DNA of 64,000 bases from Thermoproteota archaeon (GCA_030550585.1 JAUQPB010000002.1:20001-84000); one strand, 5' to 3'; positions 1 to 11,484 are shown, counted from the stretch's first letter. Made by a program: numbers and translations. The notes: generated by a model not told the origin, from the sequence alone.

Positions 1-1095
<1,095 letters not shown>

Positions 1096-1260
1096 GCCGA
1101 TCTGGGGTGGGGCTGGGTATAAGCGGGTCTGCACAGCGCTCATCAGCTCTCTTTGTAAGGTGGATCTTCTTTGATGTGGGCTATACCCTTATTTTTCTCC
1201 TGTTGCAATAACCTGGCTTAGACGGGTTTGTAGCTAAATGTCTGTAGGGGTGTGGGTTTC

Positions 1261-1548
1261 ATGTCCATAGATCAACAAGTGGGTGAGAAGCAGAAAGATG
1301 CTAAAAAGGCTTGGATACAAAAGATGGTGAGAAGTGCCAAGCTTCATCATAAGCTTTGCCCATTTTATGATAGGAAGAAGAGGCTTTGTTTTCTCAAGCT
1401 TGGAGAGAAGTGTGCACTTGATGGAAGGTTTGAAAACTGTTCAATATTCATTGGGTTTCTTGAGAGAAGATATGATGAGATTGTTGCAGCGGGTAAGCCT
1501 CTTCCAATAGATTTTGAGGATCCTCTGGTCCAGTTTGGTGTTTCATAG
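1261..1548 (+). CDS. Small Cys-containing conserved archaeal protein, function unknown
   Basis: ORF with C-x-FYDRKKRLCFLKLGEKCALDGRFENC; upstream of argS. Confidence 0.6.
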   Translation: MSIDQQVGEKQKDAKKAWIQKMVRSAKLHHKLCPFYDRKKRLCFLKLGEKCALDGRFENCSIFIGFLERRYDEIVAAGKPLPIDFEDPLVQFGVS

Positions 1549-1550
1549 CC

Positions 1551-3437
1551 ATGTGTGCTAATCCTCTAGAGGATGTTAGGGTATGTATAGCGGATTCGCT
1601 GGGGGTTCCAATAGATAGTGTGAGGATGGGGTTTGATATACCTAGAGAGGAGTTTGGGGACATTTCAATAGTTTTGTCGAAGGCTATGATAGAAAGGGAT
1701 AAGGTTTCTCTTGATAGGCTTAGAGGCTGTAGGTTTGTATCTCAAGCAGATTTGAAGGGGATATACCTAAACATTTTTTTGGATAGAGAAAGGTTTACAC
1801 AGCTGGTTTTAAGCTATGTTGTGGGCAGGGAGGATTACGGTGTCTGTAGAGAGGGTAGGCAGAGGAACATTGTTGTGGAGTATGTTTCTGCAAATCCCAT
1901 ACACCCACTGCACATAGGGGCGGCGAGAAATGCTGCTTTAGGAAGCTTTATAGCGAGGATTCTCAGAGCCTTTGGAAACAATGTTCAGACAAGGTTCTAT
2001 ATAAACGATGCTGGAAGGCAAACAGCTATAGTTGCTCTAGGGTTCAAGCTTCTCAAGGAGTTTGAGAAGCCGGCTAATATGAAGCCCGATCACTGGATTG
2101 GGCTTGTGTATGCTATAACAAATACTGTTGCCGAGATTCAGAGGGTTAAGAAAGAGCTTGAAAAGGCGAGTGGGGAAGAGGTGAAGAAACTGAAGAGCGA
2201 GCTCGATGAGCTTATGGTTGATGCTGCAAGGCTATACAGCATAGCTCCGGATGCATTTAACGTTATATCAGAGGCTATGAAGAGTATAGACTTTGAAGAG
2301 GAGGTATCGAGAATAATGAAAGAGTATGAAGAGGGAGAACCAAGCACTGTATCTCTTGTTAGAAGCATAATAAACATGTGTATAGAGGGATTCAAAGAAA
2401 CTCTAAAAAGATTTGGCGTAGAGATAGAGGTCTGGGACTGGGAAAGCGACTTAATATGGAGTGGCGAGGTAGAGAAAATATTAAGAGAGCTAAGAAAAAG
2501 GGCAACGATGCACAAAGGGGCGTTGGCGATAGACTTCAAAGAGATAGACAGAGAGGACATTAGAGAGAGGCTCAGAATAGAAAAAGGCTTGGAAATACCA
2601 CCGTTAATAATACAGAGAAGCGATGGAACGACACTCTACACGGTAAGAGACATTGCATATACTCTAAAAAAATTCAGAGAATTCAACGCGGATACAGTAA
2701 TAAATGTAATCGCATCAGAGCAAAAGTTGCCGCAATCACAGCTGAGACTAGCGCTATACATGCTGGGCTATACAAGAGAGGCTGAAAACCTTATTCACTA
2801 TAGCTATGAGATTGTAAATGTTGAGGGTGCAAAGATGAGTTCTAGAAGGGGAAGGATAATAACATTGGATGAGATAATGAATGAGGCTAAGAGAAGGGTT
2901 TTGATGGAACTTGAGAAGAGAGGTGGAGGATCGGAGGAGATAGCAGAGAAAGTAGGTATAGCAGCAATAAAATTCTACCTACTGTCAGTATCCCCATCAA
3001 GACCAGTGAAATTTGCATGGGACTCTGTTCTAAACTTTGAAAGAAACTCTGCTCCCTACCTACTATACACATATGCTAGGACAGAAGGGATATTCAGAAA
3101 AGCGAGAGAGCTGGGGATAGAGCTAGACTGGGCTAAAATGCTTCAGAAAATCGATAAGAGGCTTGCTGAAACTGCTAGAAGATGGAGACTGGTAAAGCTA
3201 GTTGCATCATTTCCAGACATTATGTATAAGAGCTATAAAGAGTTAGACCCATCACCACTAGCTATATACACTCTGAAAATAGCCGATGAATTCAATACTT
3301 GGTATGATGAGGAGCCAATAGTGCTTGAGAAAGATGAGAGTCTGAGAGACTCGAAAATACTGCTGGTGTATGCTGTAAACAAAGTGCTTAGAAACTCTCT
3401 CCAGATGCTAGGCATAGAGCCGATAGAAAGAATGTAA
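1551..3437 (+). CDS. argS: Arginyl-tRNA synthetase
   Basis: VEYVSANPIHPLHIGAARNAALG class I HIGH motif and ArgS C-terminal DALR-like anticodon-binding region. Confidence 0.95.
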   Translation: MCANPLEDVRVCIADSLGVPIDSVRMGFDIPREEFGDISIVLSKAMIERDKVSLDRLRGCRFVSQADLKGIYLNIFLDRERFTQLVLSYVVGREDYGVCREGRQRNIVVEYVSANPIHPLHIGAARNAALGSFIARILRAFGNNVQTRFYINDAGRQTAIVALGFKLLKEFEKPANMKPDHWIGLVYAITNTVAEIQRVKKELEKASGEEVKKLKSELDELMVDAARLYSIAPDAFNVISEAMKSIDFEEEVSRIMKEYEEGEPSTVSLVRSIINMCIEGFKETLKRFGVEIEVWDWESDLIWSGEVEKILRELRKRATMHKGALAIDFKEIDREDIRERLRIEKGLEIPPLIIQRSDGTTLYTVRDIAYTLKKFREFNADTVINVIASEQKLPQSQLRLALYMLGYTREAENLIHYSYEIVNVEGAKMSSRRGRIITLDEIMNEAKRRVLMELEKRGGGSEEIAEKVGIAAIKFYLLSVSPSRPVKFAWDSVLNFERNSAPYLLYTYARTEGIFRKARELGIELDWAKMLQKIDKRLAETARRWRLVKLVASFPDIMYKSYKELDPSPLAIYTLKIADEFNTWYDEEPIVLEKDESLRDSKILLVYAVNKVLRNSLQMLGIEPIERM

Positions 3438-3439
3438 AG

Positions 3440-3679
3440 GTGGCGAAAACAATGAGCGAATGCACAAGCACTGCATCTATATATGATATTGAGGGTTTTG
3501 CGATGGCAGGTCTTGTAGTAGAATCTAGATATTTATCATGTGGAAAAAGAAAAGAGAGGGTAGTCGTTAAGCTAGCAGATGGTAGAAGCGTGTGTAGTGA
3601 ATGCATAGAAACAAAATTTATTGAAACGACAAAAAAGGTTGTCGAGTTATACAAGGCATTTAGGCTGTTGCAGAAATGA
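3440..3679 (+). CDS. Small hypothetical protein
   Basis: 79-aa ORF immediately after argS with two Cys pairs. Confidence 0.5.
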   Translation: MAKTMSECTSTASIYDIEGFAMAGLVVESRYLSCGKRKERVVVKLADGRSVCSECIETKFIETTKKVVELYKAFRLLQK

Positions 3680-3809
3680 TGAATGGTATTACCACAGAGC
3701 CGCAAGCGATGAAGAAGACACTAGACACTGAATCATATTGTCAGCTATAAATTTATAAACCTTTGAAGAGAGATAGCTAGGAATCAATTAGATTTGCTTA
3801 AGGTGGTGA

Positions 3810-4115
3810 AAAACGCAGTTTTGCCCCAAATGCGGAGGCTTAATGAAGCCAATGAAAAAAGATGACGGCTCAATGGTTTTGAAATGCAGTAAGTGTGGCT
3901 ACGAAATACCATTCTCCGGATCTTCTTCTGGAGCCGGCTATACAATGGGTATACAGACTTCATCTAGTGACAGGGTTAAAACAACTTCTGTTATCAGTGA
4001 GGGAAAGAAGATTGGGCGGAAGAAGGAGGAGATAGAGCAGGAAAAAGAGGAGTACTACAAAGAGGTTTTCCTTGATCTCCTCCGCGAGGAGGAGTATGGC
4101 GGTGAAGAAACATAG
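3810..4115 (+). CDS. RpoM/TFS-like N-terminal zinc ribbon protein (start unclear; see finding)
   Basis: In-frame upstream extension reads KTQFCPKCGGLMKPMKKDDGSMVLKCSKCGYEIPF, a classic RpoM/TFS N-terminal zinc ribbon. Confidence 0.6.
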   Translation, partial: KTQFCPKCGGLMKPMKKDDGSMVLKCSKCGYEIPFSGSSSGAGYTMGIQTSSSDRVKTTSVISEGKKIGRKKEEIEQEKEEYYKEVFLDLLREEEYGGEET

Positions 4116-4189
4116 ATATTGATGTTGAAAACAGCCTAAAGAGGTTTGCTGATAAGGCTGAAAAGGAGTCTGACAAAATATATAACAAG

Positions 4190-5014
4190 TTGATTGGTAG
4201 GATAGGCTCCAAGAAATCAATTGCAATAATATATTGCGGATCTGTAGAAGGTGTTGCAAGGCATTTAGAATCAATTCTAAGGATATCAAGGCCCGGAACC
4301 AATCTATTGACAATGCACGGAGATTATATACATAATATAATGCTACCCTATGTAAGTGAATCCATAGACCAGGCATTGATTTTCTCACACAGTCTTGCAA
4401 CCTCATGTCTACTGAGAGCGTATCAGTCATTGAAACTTCTAGGCATAGACCTTTTGGCAGTTGTTTCAAAACCAACTGGTGTAGAAAGACCTTTGAAATT
4501 TGACGAGGAGAACATTATAGAAATTGATGAAAATGTGTACAGAGTAGCTACAACTTTGGCAAGTATAAAAATCGGTGTTGAACTTGGCGGCAGCATTCAA
4601 AGAATTAAAAGAATGGAGCAGGAGGTGACACTCTCTAGCATAGTTGGGGATATAATAAAGAAGTTTCGTGAAGATGCTGATAAGGTCAGGGAATGCGAAT
4701 TGATTGCAACTACACACTCTATGCTAAGTGTCGCAGAAGAGCTTGGAGATATAGGCTACCTGTATACTACAGTCGATAAATTACACAAGCTTATAATGAT
4801 TGCAAGAAGTGTTGGGATATTCTATACAACAGCAGAGGAACACATTGTGAGAGAGACAATAATAAATGTAAAGAGGTTGGCTATGCAGAAAAGCTTTGTA
4901 GAGATAAAAGTCAATACAGATCCCTTTACAGCACCATTATATGGATTGATCATAGCTTCTTACATTTCGTTGAAGAATCTTCGTGGAGAAGAGAGTACGA
5001 GATTAACTATATAA
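4190..5014 (+). CDS. Hypothetical protein
   Basis: Long ORF, 274 aa, no confident family. Confidence 0.55.
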   Translation: MIGRIGSKKSIAIIYCGSVEGVARHLESILRISRPGTNLLTMHGDYIHNIMLPYVSESIDQALIFSHSLATSCLLRAYQSLKLLGIDLLAVVSKPTGVERPLKFDEENIIEIDENVYRVATTLASIKIGVELGGSIQRIKRMEQEVTLSSIVGDIIKKFREDADKVRECELIATTHSMLSVAEELGDIGYLYTTVDKLHKLIMIARSVGIFYTTAEEHIVRETIINVKRLAMQKSFVEIKVNTDPFTAPLYGLIIASYISLKNLRGEESTRLTI

Positions 5015-5061
5015 GCTTTTAGACTCTGCACAAAAACTAGATATCTAGGCTTGAATGTGGC

Positions 5062-5137
5062 GCCGGGGTAGCTCAGCTGGTAGAGCGCGGGGCTGTTAAC
5101 CCCGTGGTCGGAGGTTCGAATCCTCCCCCCGGCGCCA
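5062..5137 (+). tRNA. tRNA-Asn (GTT), CCA encoded
   Basis: Acceptor GCCGGGG/CCCCGGC, anticodon arm CGGGG-CTGTTAA-CCCCG, T arm GGAGG-TTCGAAT-CCTCC. Confidence 0.95.
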
Positions 5138-5151
5138 AACCAATGTTGTCA

Positions 5152-5207
5152 AGTTATGATGAGGCTCGAAAGGGTTGATTCGTGATAGACTCGCGCAGGT
5201 CTGAACC
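5152..5207 (+). ncRNA. C/D-box sRNA candidate
   Basis: ATGATGA(C)-12nt-TTGA(D')-3nt-GTGATAG(C')-12nt-CTGA(D), between tRNA-Asn and ubiX. Confidence 0.7.
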
Positions 5208-5209
5208 CT

Positions 5210-5830
5210 ATGAAGATTTTCCTTGGGGTTACCGGTGCTAGTGGATGTGTTATAGCATTGCGGTTAGCAGAGGTTCTGAATGGCTTTGGTCACGAGGTTT
5301 ATTCGGTGGTTTCTGAGAATGCACTCGTTGTTGCTGATTATGAGTGCAAAAATAGGGCTTGGTTCCTAGATAAGATAAAAAACTTTTCAAAAGTTCTCTA
5401 TAGTGAGAAAGATCTTCATGTAGATATTGCTAGCAGTAGCAACGCTCTTGATGCATACATAATTGCACCAGCATCAATAAAGACCATTGCAATGATTATC
5501 AACGGGTTGGCTGATAACCTAATTGTAAGAGCCTCTTTAATAGGGTTGCGGATGAAGAAACCTGTGGTAGCTGTTGTTAGAGAGGCCCCTCTTGGAATTG
5601 TGGAACTCAAAGTTCTTCTCAATGCGGCTGAACTTGGCATATCGATTGTGCCTGCTGTTATAGGTTTTTACTCATATCCCCAGAGTCTCAGAGATGTTGT
5701 AGACTTTATAGTAGGCAAGGTGCTCGATCTTTTAGGTATAGAGCATAATCTGTATAGAAGATGGGGAGGCTCTAGAGATCCTCAAATCCGAGATCCTTGC
5801 GAATACCTCTACGACTCAGCAAGTTCTTGA
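5210..5830 (+). CDS. ubiX: UbiX/Pad1-family flavin prenyltransferase
   Basis: KIFLGVTGASGCVIALRLAEVL N-terminus and family-like architecture. Confidence 0.85.
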   Translation: MKIFLGVTGASGCVIALRLAEVLNGFGHEVYSVVSENALVVADYECKNRAWFLDKIKNFSKVLYSEKDLHVDIASSSNALDAYIIAPASIKTIAMIINGLADNLIVRASLIGLRMKKPVVAVVREAPLGIVELKVLLNAAELGISIVPAVIGFYSYPQSLRDVVDFIVGKVLDLLGIEHNLYRRWGGSRDPQIRDPCEYLYDSASS

Positions 5831-6287
5831 GGCTGTCTGAACCCTCTCGCCTCTCAACCTCCTTCAAAAACTCATCCTCAGACTTCTCACTACTTTTGAT
5901 GGCTGCAAGACATCTGCCATCTGGCAAGAGGTATCTATTGCTACAAGATGCATACTGACACTTGTATCCAATGCAATAGTCGTTTACCCAAGTGCACCAT
6001 GCCACGGGTTTTCCATCAACAAGCTTTATTATAAGCGCTCGTTTTGCACATCTGAATAGGGGGCACGAAGGACTGCACTGAGTTCCAATAGGCTTTGGCA
6101 CAAGCTCTTGTCTGCTCTCTCTATGCTCTACCTGTTGGCGGTGTATAGGCTTCGAATACCTATCATCTCTTCTGGTATAGCCTTCTCCTCTCGGTGCTTG
6201 GCCATATCTAGAAAATTGCTTACCTTGCTTCTCCCTACTATCATCCTTCTTACTATGCAAACGATTTTCACCATTTCCAATAGACAA
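5772..6287 (-). CDS. Cys-rich hypothetical protein
   Basis: CSPSCPLFRCAKRALIIKLVDGKPVAWCTWVNDYCIGYKCQYASC. Confidence 0.6.
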   Translation of the reverse strand: MSIGNGENRLHSKKDDSREKQGKQFSRYGQAPRGEGYTRRDDRYSKPIHRQQVEHRESRQELVPKPIGTQCSPSCPLFRCAKRALIIKLVDGKPVAWCTWVNDYCIGYKCQYASCSNRYLLPDGRCLAAIKSSEKSEDEFLKEVERREGSDSLKNLLSRRGIRKDLGFEDL

Positions 6288-6308
6288 AACTTCTATTTCT
6301 GGAATATC

Positions 6309-6878
6309 CTATAACTTAACCCATTTAAAAATTATATAGCTTACAGAGTAATCCTTTTCATTTACAATAGCCAGAACAGACTTCTTTCTAACACTATGCC
6401 CCATCCTTCCAAGCCCCACTATGTCCACAGCCCTTAAATAGTCGTTGCTTGAAGCCACTGTTATAACATATGGTGCGTGCTCAAGGCCAGGGCCAAGCTC
6501 ATACACTGTAAAATCTGATCCAAATTTCATTCCACTTCTAACTATGTAACCCTGTTCCCTCAAGTGCTTAAAAACAGCATATTTTCTTTTGAACTGCGGC
6601 ATAATGCTCTCGAAGTATTTTTCAAGATCTCTGCAACTGATTCTAGATCCGCGAAGCAATGGAGTTGCTACACCCTTTTCACATAGATATAGCGACTCAT
6701 ACATTGATAGGATAAGTGGTGTGTTGTATACAGTATTTGGATTGGGTTTTGAAATGCCTAGTGGCTTGCCTATGAACATCTTGAAGAGTTTTGAGGCTTT
6801 CTCAACATCAGCTACAATACCTTTCCAGCCAACAATGTATATGCTTGTCTTTAGCTCTTCTTTGCTATGTGAAGACAT
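6309..6878 (-). CDS. endA: tRNA-splicing endonuclease
   Basis: KHLREQGYIVRSGMKFGSDFTVYELGPGLEHAPYVITV...RMGHSVRKKSVLAIV (catalytic Y/H/K region). Confidence 0.9.
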   Translation of the reverse strand: MSSHSKEELKTSIYIVGWKGIVADVEKASKLFKMFIGKPLGISKPNPNTVYNTPLILSMYESLYLCEKGVATPLLRGSRISCRDLEKYFESIMPQFKRKYAVFKHLREQGYIVRSGMKFGSDFTVYELGPGLEHAPYVITVASSNDYLRAVDIVGLGRMGHSVRKKSVLAIVNEKDYSVSYIIFKWVKL

Positions 6879-7537
6879 AGCAAGGCCTCGTATAGCTTAG
6901 ATACAGATCCCGCTAGATCTGCAAGATTATCTGATAACACATATGAATGCATGTCATTGTAAACACCGTTGGCAAGAATCTCATAGACATAGTTCTCTAT
7001 ACTATTCACAGCTTTGGAAACAGAATCTATCGTTTCATCAACTCTACCACTTTTTGAGGCAAGTGCGGAAAAATAGTTTGCTACAGTCTTCAAATACGAA
7101 ATTACCATATCCACTAGCTTCTGAGCCTGGATAAGAAATGCTTCATTCTCTCTCATTTTTCCCAACGACGCATTTATAAGTATTAAAACCTTGTATACAT
7201 CATGAAGGAGACTCCTAATATTATTAAGCAGGTTCATATAATGCACAGTATATGAAAACGTTGTTGAAACCTTTGCTAGGTATACATATGAGGACTCTAT
7301 AGAATCCTTACAACTATTGAACAATGCCACAGCTTTCTGAAACCTGCTTTTGACCCCCTCTAGTCTGTCTGAAATCATGTCGTCCAACATCTCTCTAAGT
7401 ATTTCGGCAAGCTGGGCAATCTTTGTAGTGGTATTGTTAAGGCTTTCTATAAGAGATTCCTCTGCTATTGACAACGGCGCAATATCTGGGCCCAGCACAT
7501 CGCTAGACAAACTGTTTTCACCATGACACATCTGCAT
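6851..7537 (-). CDS. Coiled-coil hypothetical protein
   Basis: Long helical ORF, overlaps endA start. Confidence 0.55.
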   Translation of the reverse strand: MQMCHGENSLSSDVLGPDIAPLSIAEESLIESLNNTTTKIAQLAEILREMLDDMISDRLEGVKSRFQKAVALFNSCKDSIESSYVYLAKVSTTFSYTVHYMNLLNNIRSLLHDVYKVLILINASLGKMRENEAFLIQAQKLVDMVISYLKTVANYFSALASKSGRVDETIDSVSKAVNSIENYVYEILANGVYNDMHSYVLSDNLADLAGSVSKLYEALLCLHIAKKS

Positions 7538-7581
7538 CTGCTAGACTAGAAGCTGTAGAGAGAATATAAATGTTATCATGT

Positions 7582-7998
7582 TCATACCTCTTTAAGAAGG
7601 GATTGTACATGTGCATTGATATATTTTGCAAGGTCTTTTATCTTGGAAACCCTTTCAATCTCTTTATCAATAGCTATTTCGATGCTTGTCAAACTTTTCC
7701 TATAGGTCTCTAGCCTGCTCCAAAATTCTATCTCCTCAGTTGTGGACACTTCGTATATGAAGAATGTGAGCAGATCCAGTTTTGCAAGAGATTCTTGGTC
7801 TAGCTCCTTTAGGTTGTACTGCGCTATAGAATGGAGTGTTGCACCAAGTTTCTGAGACAAGTTCTTTAGTTTCCTCACATACTGCTCAAATGTTTTTGCA
7901 GATGAGTTGTCAAGAGGCTCTAACCTTATCCTCCTACTTTTTCTCAAATGTCTGCTATGTTCATGCACTACAGTTTCTAGTAGTGTTACTATACTCAT
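7582..7998 (-). CDS. Hypothetical helical protein
   Basis: 138-aa ORF in same-strand cluster. Confidence 0.5.
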   Translation of the reverse strand: MSIVTLLETVVHEHSRHLRKSRRIRLEPLDNSSAKTFEQYVRKLKNLSQKLGATLHSIAQYNLKELDQESLAKLDLLTFFIYEVSTTEEIEFWSRLETYRKSLTSIEIAIDKEIERVSKIKDLAKYINAHVQSLLKEV

Positions 7999-8014
7999 TT
8001 ATTATGTCCCAAGT

Positions 8015-8416
8015 CTAGGCAGCTCTAATGGTACATATGCTATTGTCTGCTATGCCATTCTTTTTCATTAGCTCAGGATTGACATAAACAAAATTTGGAG
8101 ATGCAGAATCGTTTATCACAGCTTTCAACTTAAACCTCTTTTTACCTGCTACACTAATCTCTACATAATCTTTTATATTCAATTCTTTTGCTAGCAGTGA
8201 AGAAATTTTTGCCTCATCTTCATTAACACTATTGTCGTATAGCAATCTAAGCCGCTTCTCCTTTGCTCCCTGCTTCTTCCTAGACAAAACCTCTGAAGGC
8301 GGTGGTACAACTGCTAATAGCTTCTTCAAATCTATTTTCTCATGTTGCTCAATCTCCTCTGTAGCATCATCTTTAACATTATCGCCACTCACTTCAACAC
8401 CACCTTGGACTATCAA
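8015..8416 (-). CDS. Hypothetical protein
   Basis: 133-aa ORF in same-strand cluster. Confidence 0.5.
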   Translation of the reverse strand: MIVQGGVEVSGDNVKDDATEEIEQHEKIDLKKLLAVVPPPSEVLSRKKQGAKEKRLRLLYDNSVNEDEAKISSLLAKELNIKDYVEISVAGKKRFKLKAVINDSASPNFVYVNPELMKKNGIADNSICTIRAA

Positions 8417-8483
8417 TCAAGGAATTTAGCTTTACATAAAATAAAAGTCTTTCTATCTTTAACTGCGAATTCATTTTCTAACC

Positions 8484-10244
8484 TTAATCTGACTGAGGTT
8501 CTATTACTGGATAACCCAACCCAAAGATGTCTATATCCTTAAGTCCCATGTCAATTACCTTTACAACATCGTTAATTGGTACACGAATCTGTTTTCTGGT
8601 ATCCCTATCCCTGATTGTAACATCTCTTTTCTCTATAGAGTCGTAGTCTACTGTAACTACATAGGGTATTCCAATTTCATCTGCTTGGGCATATTTCTTG
8701 CCTATTGATCCACCCTCTAAGTATTGCACATAGTAGAACTTTTTGAGCATATTGAAGATTTCTTGAGCTATTTTTTCAAGAGGCTCCTTATCAACTAGTG
8801 TGGCTATACCAACTTTTATTGGTGCTAGCCTCTTTGGTATTCTAAGTACAGTTCTGCCATCCTCTTCGTTATAGGCATACTCTAGTACGACGTACATGAG
8901 TCTTTCGGCACCAAAAGAAGGTTCGGCAACATGGGGAATAAACTTCTCTGTCCACACACTCTCTTCAACTGTTTCAATCCTTAGAACATTCTTAGGTATA
9001 TCAACACCACCAATATTAATGTAATCGCCTTTAGCCTCTTCAACAATTTTCATAAGATCCTCACTGTTTATTGTGGCTAGGGCTCTAAATATTGTGGAGG
9101 CTTTGGCGCCAAACATGCTTACAATAGCATTTTTATCGTATTTAATAACCCTCTTCTTAATTATTTTAGGGGACTTCAATTGTCTTATAGCATATAGATC
9201 AGCTTTGCTAAATGCAATATGTCTTTCAAGGTCATAGACATGGCGATATGCATGCCCAGAAACTTCTAGTTTACCAAGCTTCTCAACAAAGACTATCTGG
9301 TCGAAGGTCTGCTTAGAGTAGTGAGCTCTTTCACTAGGCAGCTTCTCCTCAAAATATGTTTTTTCATTGGGCACACCAAGAGCATTAATGAATTTTTTTG
9401 CTATGCACATCCAATATGCTAGCCAGGGGCTTACAATCATTTTTTCATTGTATGCTTCTACAACATTTACTGAGACATATCTATCCTCTCCCCTACTCCT
9501 CTGTTCAGCTGTTAAAATATTTATCTTCTCATTTGCACAATTCTCGTAAAGCAAATCACAGCGAGGGTCTGTATCATCGTAGAAAAACTCTATTTCCATG
9601 ATCGTAAACTCCCTTAGCCTTATCGGCCCTTGTCTAGGCGAGATCTCGTTTCGTGCTACCCTCCCTATCTGTGCTATTCCAATAGGTAGCCTTCTTCTCA
9701 TCAACTCATATACACGCTTAAAGTTTATGAACATACCTTGGGCAGCTTCAGGTCTCAAATATGCTAAGTTGTTTGGTGAGTATGGGCCTATATGTGTTTG
9801 GAAAAGCAATAGAAATTTGTGGACATTTCCAAGGGCACCTCCACAAACAGGACATCTAATGTTGTTTTCTCTTATAAGCTTGTCCAGCTCCTCAGCTCCG
9901 AGACCCTCTGCCGATATCCCCAATTTTTCTTCGACTAGGTGATCGGCTCTGAAGATTCTGTGGCACTGTAGACATTCTACAGCATAGTCTGTGAAATTCT
10001 CTTCATGCCCACTAGCTCTAAGCACCATGGCTGGCGTAATGATTGGAGTCTCGATCTCTACAACAAAGTCCTGGTGTTGCTTAACGAAATACTCTCTCCA
10101 AAGCTCGACAATATTGTTTTTTAGCATTACGCCTAGAGGTCCAAGATCGTAGAAGCCTGCCTGCCCTCCATAAATTTCATAAGATTGCCACAGAAAGCCT
10201 TTTCGAACAGCAAAATCCATTATCTTATCATATTTTGACGACAT
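8484..10244 (-). CDS. glyS: Glycyl-tRNA synthetase (class II)
   Basis: GFLWQSYEIYGGQAGFYDLGPLGVMLKNNI, RPEAAQGMF, EPSFGAERLMY. Confidence 0.95.
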   Translation of the reverse strand: MSSKYDKIMDFAVRKGFLWQSYEIYGGQAGFYDLGPLGVMLKNNIVELWREYFVKQHQDFVVEIETPIITPAMVLRASGHEENFTDYAVECLQCHRIFRADHLVEEKLGISAEGLGAEELDKLIRENNIRCPVCGGALGNVHKFLLLFQTHIGPYSPNNLAYLRPEAAQGMFINFKRVYELMRRRLPIGIAQIGRVARNEISPRQGPIRLREFTIMEIEFFYDDTDPRCDLLYENCANEKINILTAEQRSRGEDRYVSVNVVEAYNEKMIVSPWLAYWMCIAKKFINALGVPNEKTYFEEKLPSERAHYSKQTFDQIVFVEKLGKLEVSGHAYRHVYDLERHIAFSKADLYAIRQLKSPKIIKKRVIKYDKNAIVSMFGAKASTIFRALATINSEDLMKIVEEAKGDYINIGGVDIPKNVLRIETVEESVWTEKFIPHVAEPSFGAERLMYVVLEYAYNEEDGRTVLRIPKRLAPIKVGIATLVDKEPLEKIAQEIFNMLKKFYYVQYLEGGSIGKKYAQADEIGIPYVVTVDYDSIEKRDVTIRDRDTRKQIRVPINDVVKVIDMGLKDIDIFGLGYPVIEPQSD

Positions 10245-10343
10245 CTCGCATCACTATATCACTTACCTGTAAACATTCTCATCTTTTAACTTAAAAACTT
10301 AATCTATAGAGAATTTTAAAATCATCTGGACTGGTGATGGCAA

Positions 10344-11270
10344 ATGAGAAACATCTATCTAGGTAGCATTTCAGAGTCAAATGCATTTCTTGGATTCAAT
10401 AAACAGCTCGAAGAGACGCCATTCATAGTTGTTGGCGCACCGCTAGACATGTCAACATCGTATAGAGGGGGCTGTAGCAGAGCGCCAAAAGCATTGAGAG
10501 AAGCCTCAAAATCTCTTGAGCTCTGCACAGCATTCTCAAATATTGATTTAGAACAGGTCGGTTTCCATGATCTTGGGGACATAGTTCTAGCGCCAGGCGA
10601 TATTTTACAGTCTCTAGCACGGATTGAGAACGTCATTTATGAAATACTTGGATATAACAAAATCGTGTTTATATTGGGTGGCGAGCATACAATAACTCTA
10701 CCGGCATTCAAGGCTTTTTCTAAGCGTTTTCAAAATCCGTGCCTAATAGTTTTCGATGCTCACGCTGATCTTAGACACGAGTACTTGGGATCTAGATACA
10801 ATCATGCAACAGTTATTAAGAGAATATCTGAAGAAACTCAATACAAGAAAATAGTAGTTGTTGGAGCAAGAGCTATAAGCAGAGAGGAGATAGAACAAGT
10901 TAAAAGCATGTATGGTAGAATAAGTGTTATTAGAGTAGTAGGCTCGGCTCAAAACGATTTTGTAGAGCGCCTAGAAAGAGAAGTCAAAGTTTGTGAAAAC
11001 AGTCCGAAGTATCTCTCAATAGATATCGACTTCATAGATCCATCATATGCGCCAGGCGTTCAAACACCAGAGCCTCTGGGTTCAACACCAACAGATTTGT
11101 TGAATGCTATAAGTAGGATTGTAGATGAGAAACTGCTTGCTATCGACATTGTTGAGATAACCCCTAAGTATGACCCTTCAGAGATAACAGCGTTTTTAGG
11201 TGCTAAAATAGTAGTTGAAATTGCGGGGATTATTGCAAGGAGATTGAAAGTTGGTAATGGCTGTTGGTAG
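10344..11270 (+). CDS. speB: Agmatinase/arginase-family ureohydrolase
   Basis: [44 protein letters not shown] motifs. Confidence 0.85.
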   Translation: MRNIYLGSISESNAFLGFNKQLEETPFIVVGAPLDMSTSYRGGCSRAPKALREASKSLELCTAFSNIDLEQVGFHDLGDIVLAPGDILQSLARIENVIYEILGYNKIVFILGGEHTITLPAFKAFSKRFQNPCLIVFDAHADLRHEYLGSRYNHATVIKRISEETQYKKIVVVGARAISREEIEQVKSMYGRISVIRVVGSAQNDFVERLEREVKVCENSPKYLSIDIDFIDPSYAPGVQTPEPLGSTPTDLLNAISRIVDEKLLAIDIVEITPKYDPSEITAFLGAKIVVEIAGIIARRLKVGNGCW

Positions 11271-11340
11271 CCGGGCGGGGATTCGAACCCCGGTCACGGG
11301 GGCCAGAGCCCCGCATCCTTGGCCGCTAGACGACCCGGCT
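11265..11340 (-). tRNA. tRNA-Gln (CTG), CCA encoded
   Basis: Reverse strand AGCCGGG...CGGGG-CTCTGGC-CCCCG...CCCGGCT-A-CCA. Confidence 0.9.
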
Positions 11341-11484
11341 TCACAGGCACTTTATTTTTGTGGAGTATTTAAGTCTATGTCAATATCCTTAAGCTTAAAT
11401 CACATGTTCAACAAAAGCGATGTAATTTGTTGTGGCGAAAAGTTTATAAACCTTTTGCAAGAAAGATTAAGAGGCGTTATAAGA

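Noticed and set aside
2138-2560. Antisense ORF inside argS (and similar antisense ORFs across other conserved genes)
   Set aside because: Shadow ORF of a well-supported conserved gene.
11251-11484. N-terminal extension of the TFB ORF ([24 protein letters not shown])
   Set aside because: Antisense read of tRNA-Gln; true start is near 11485.
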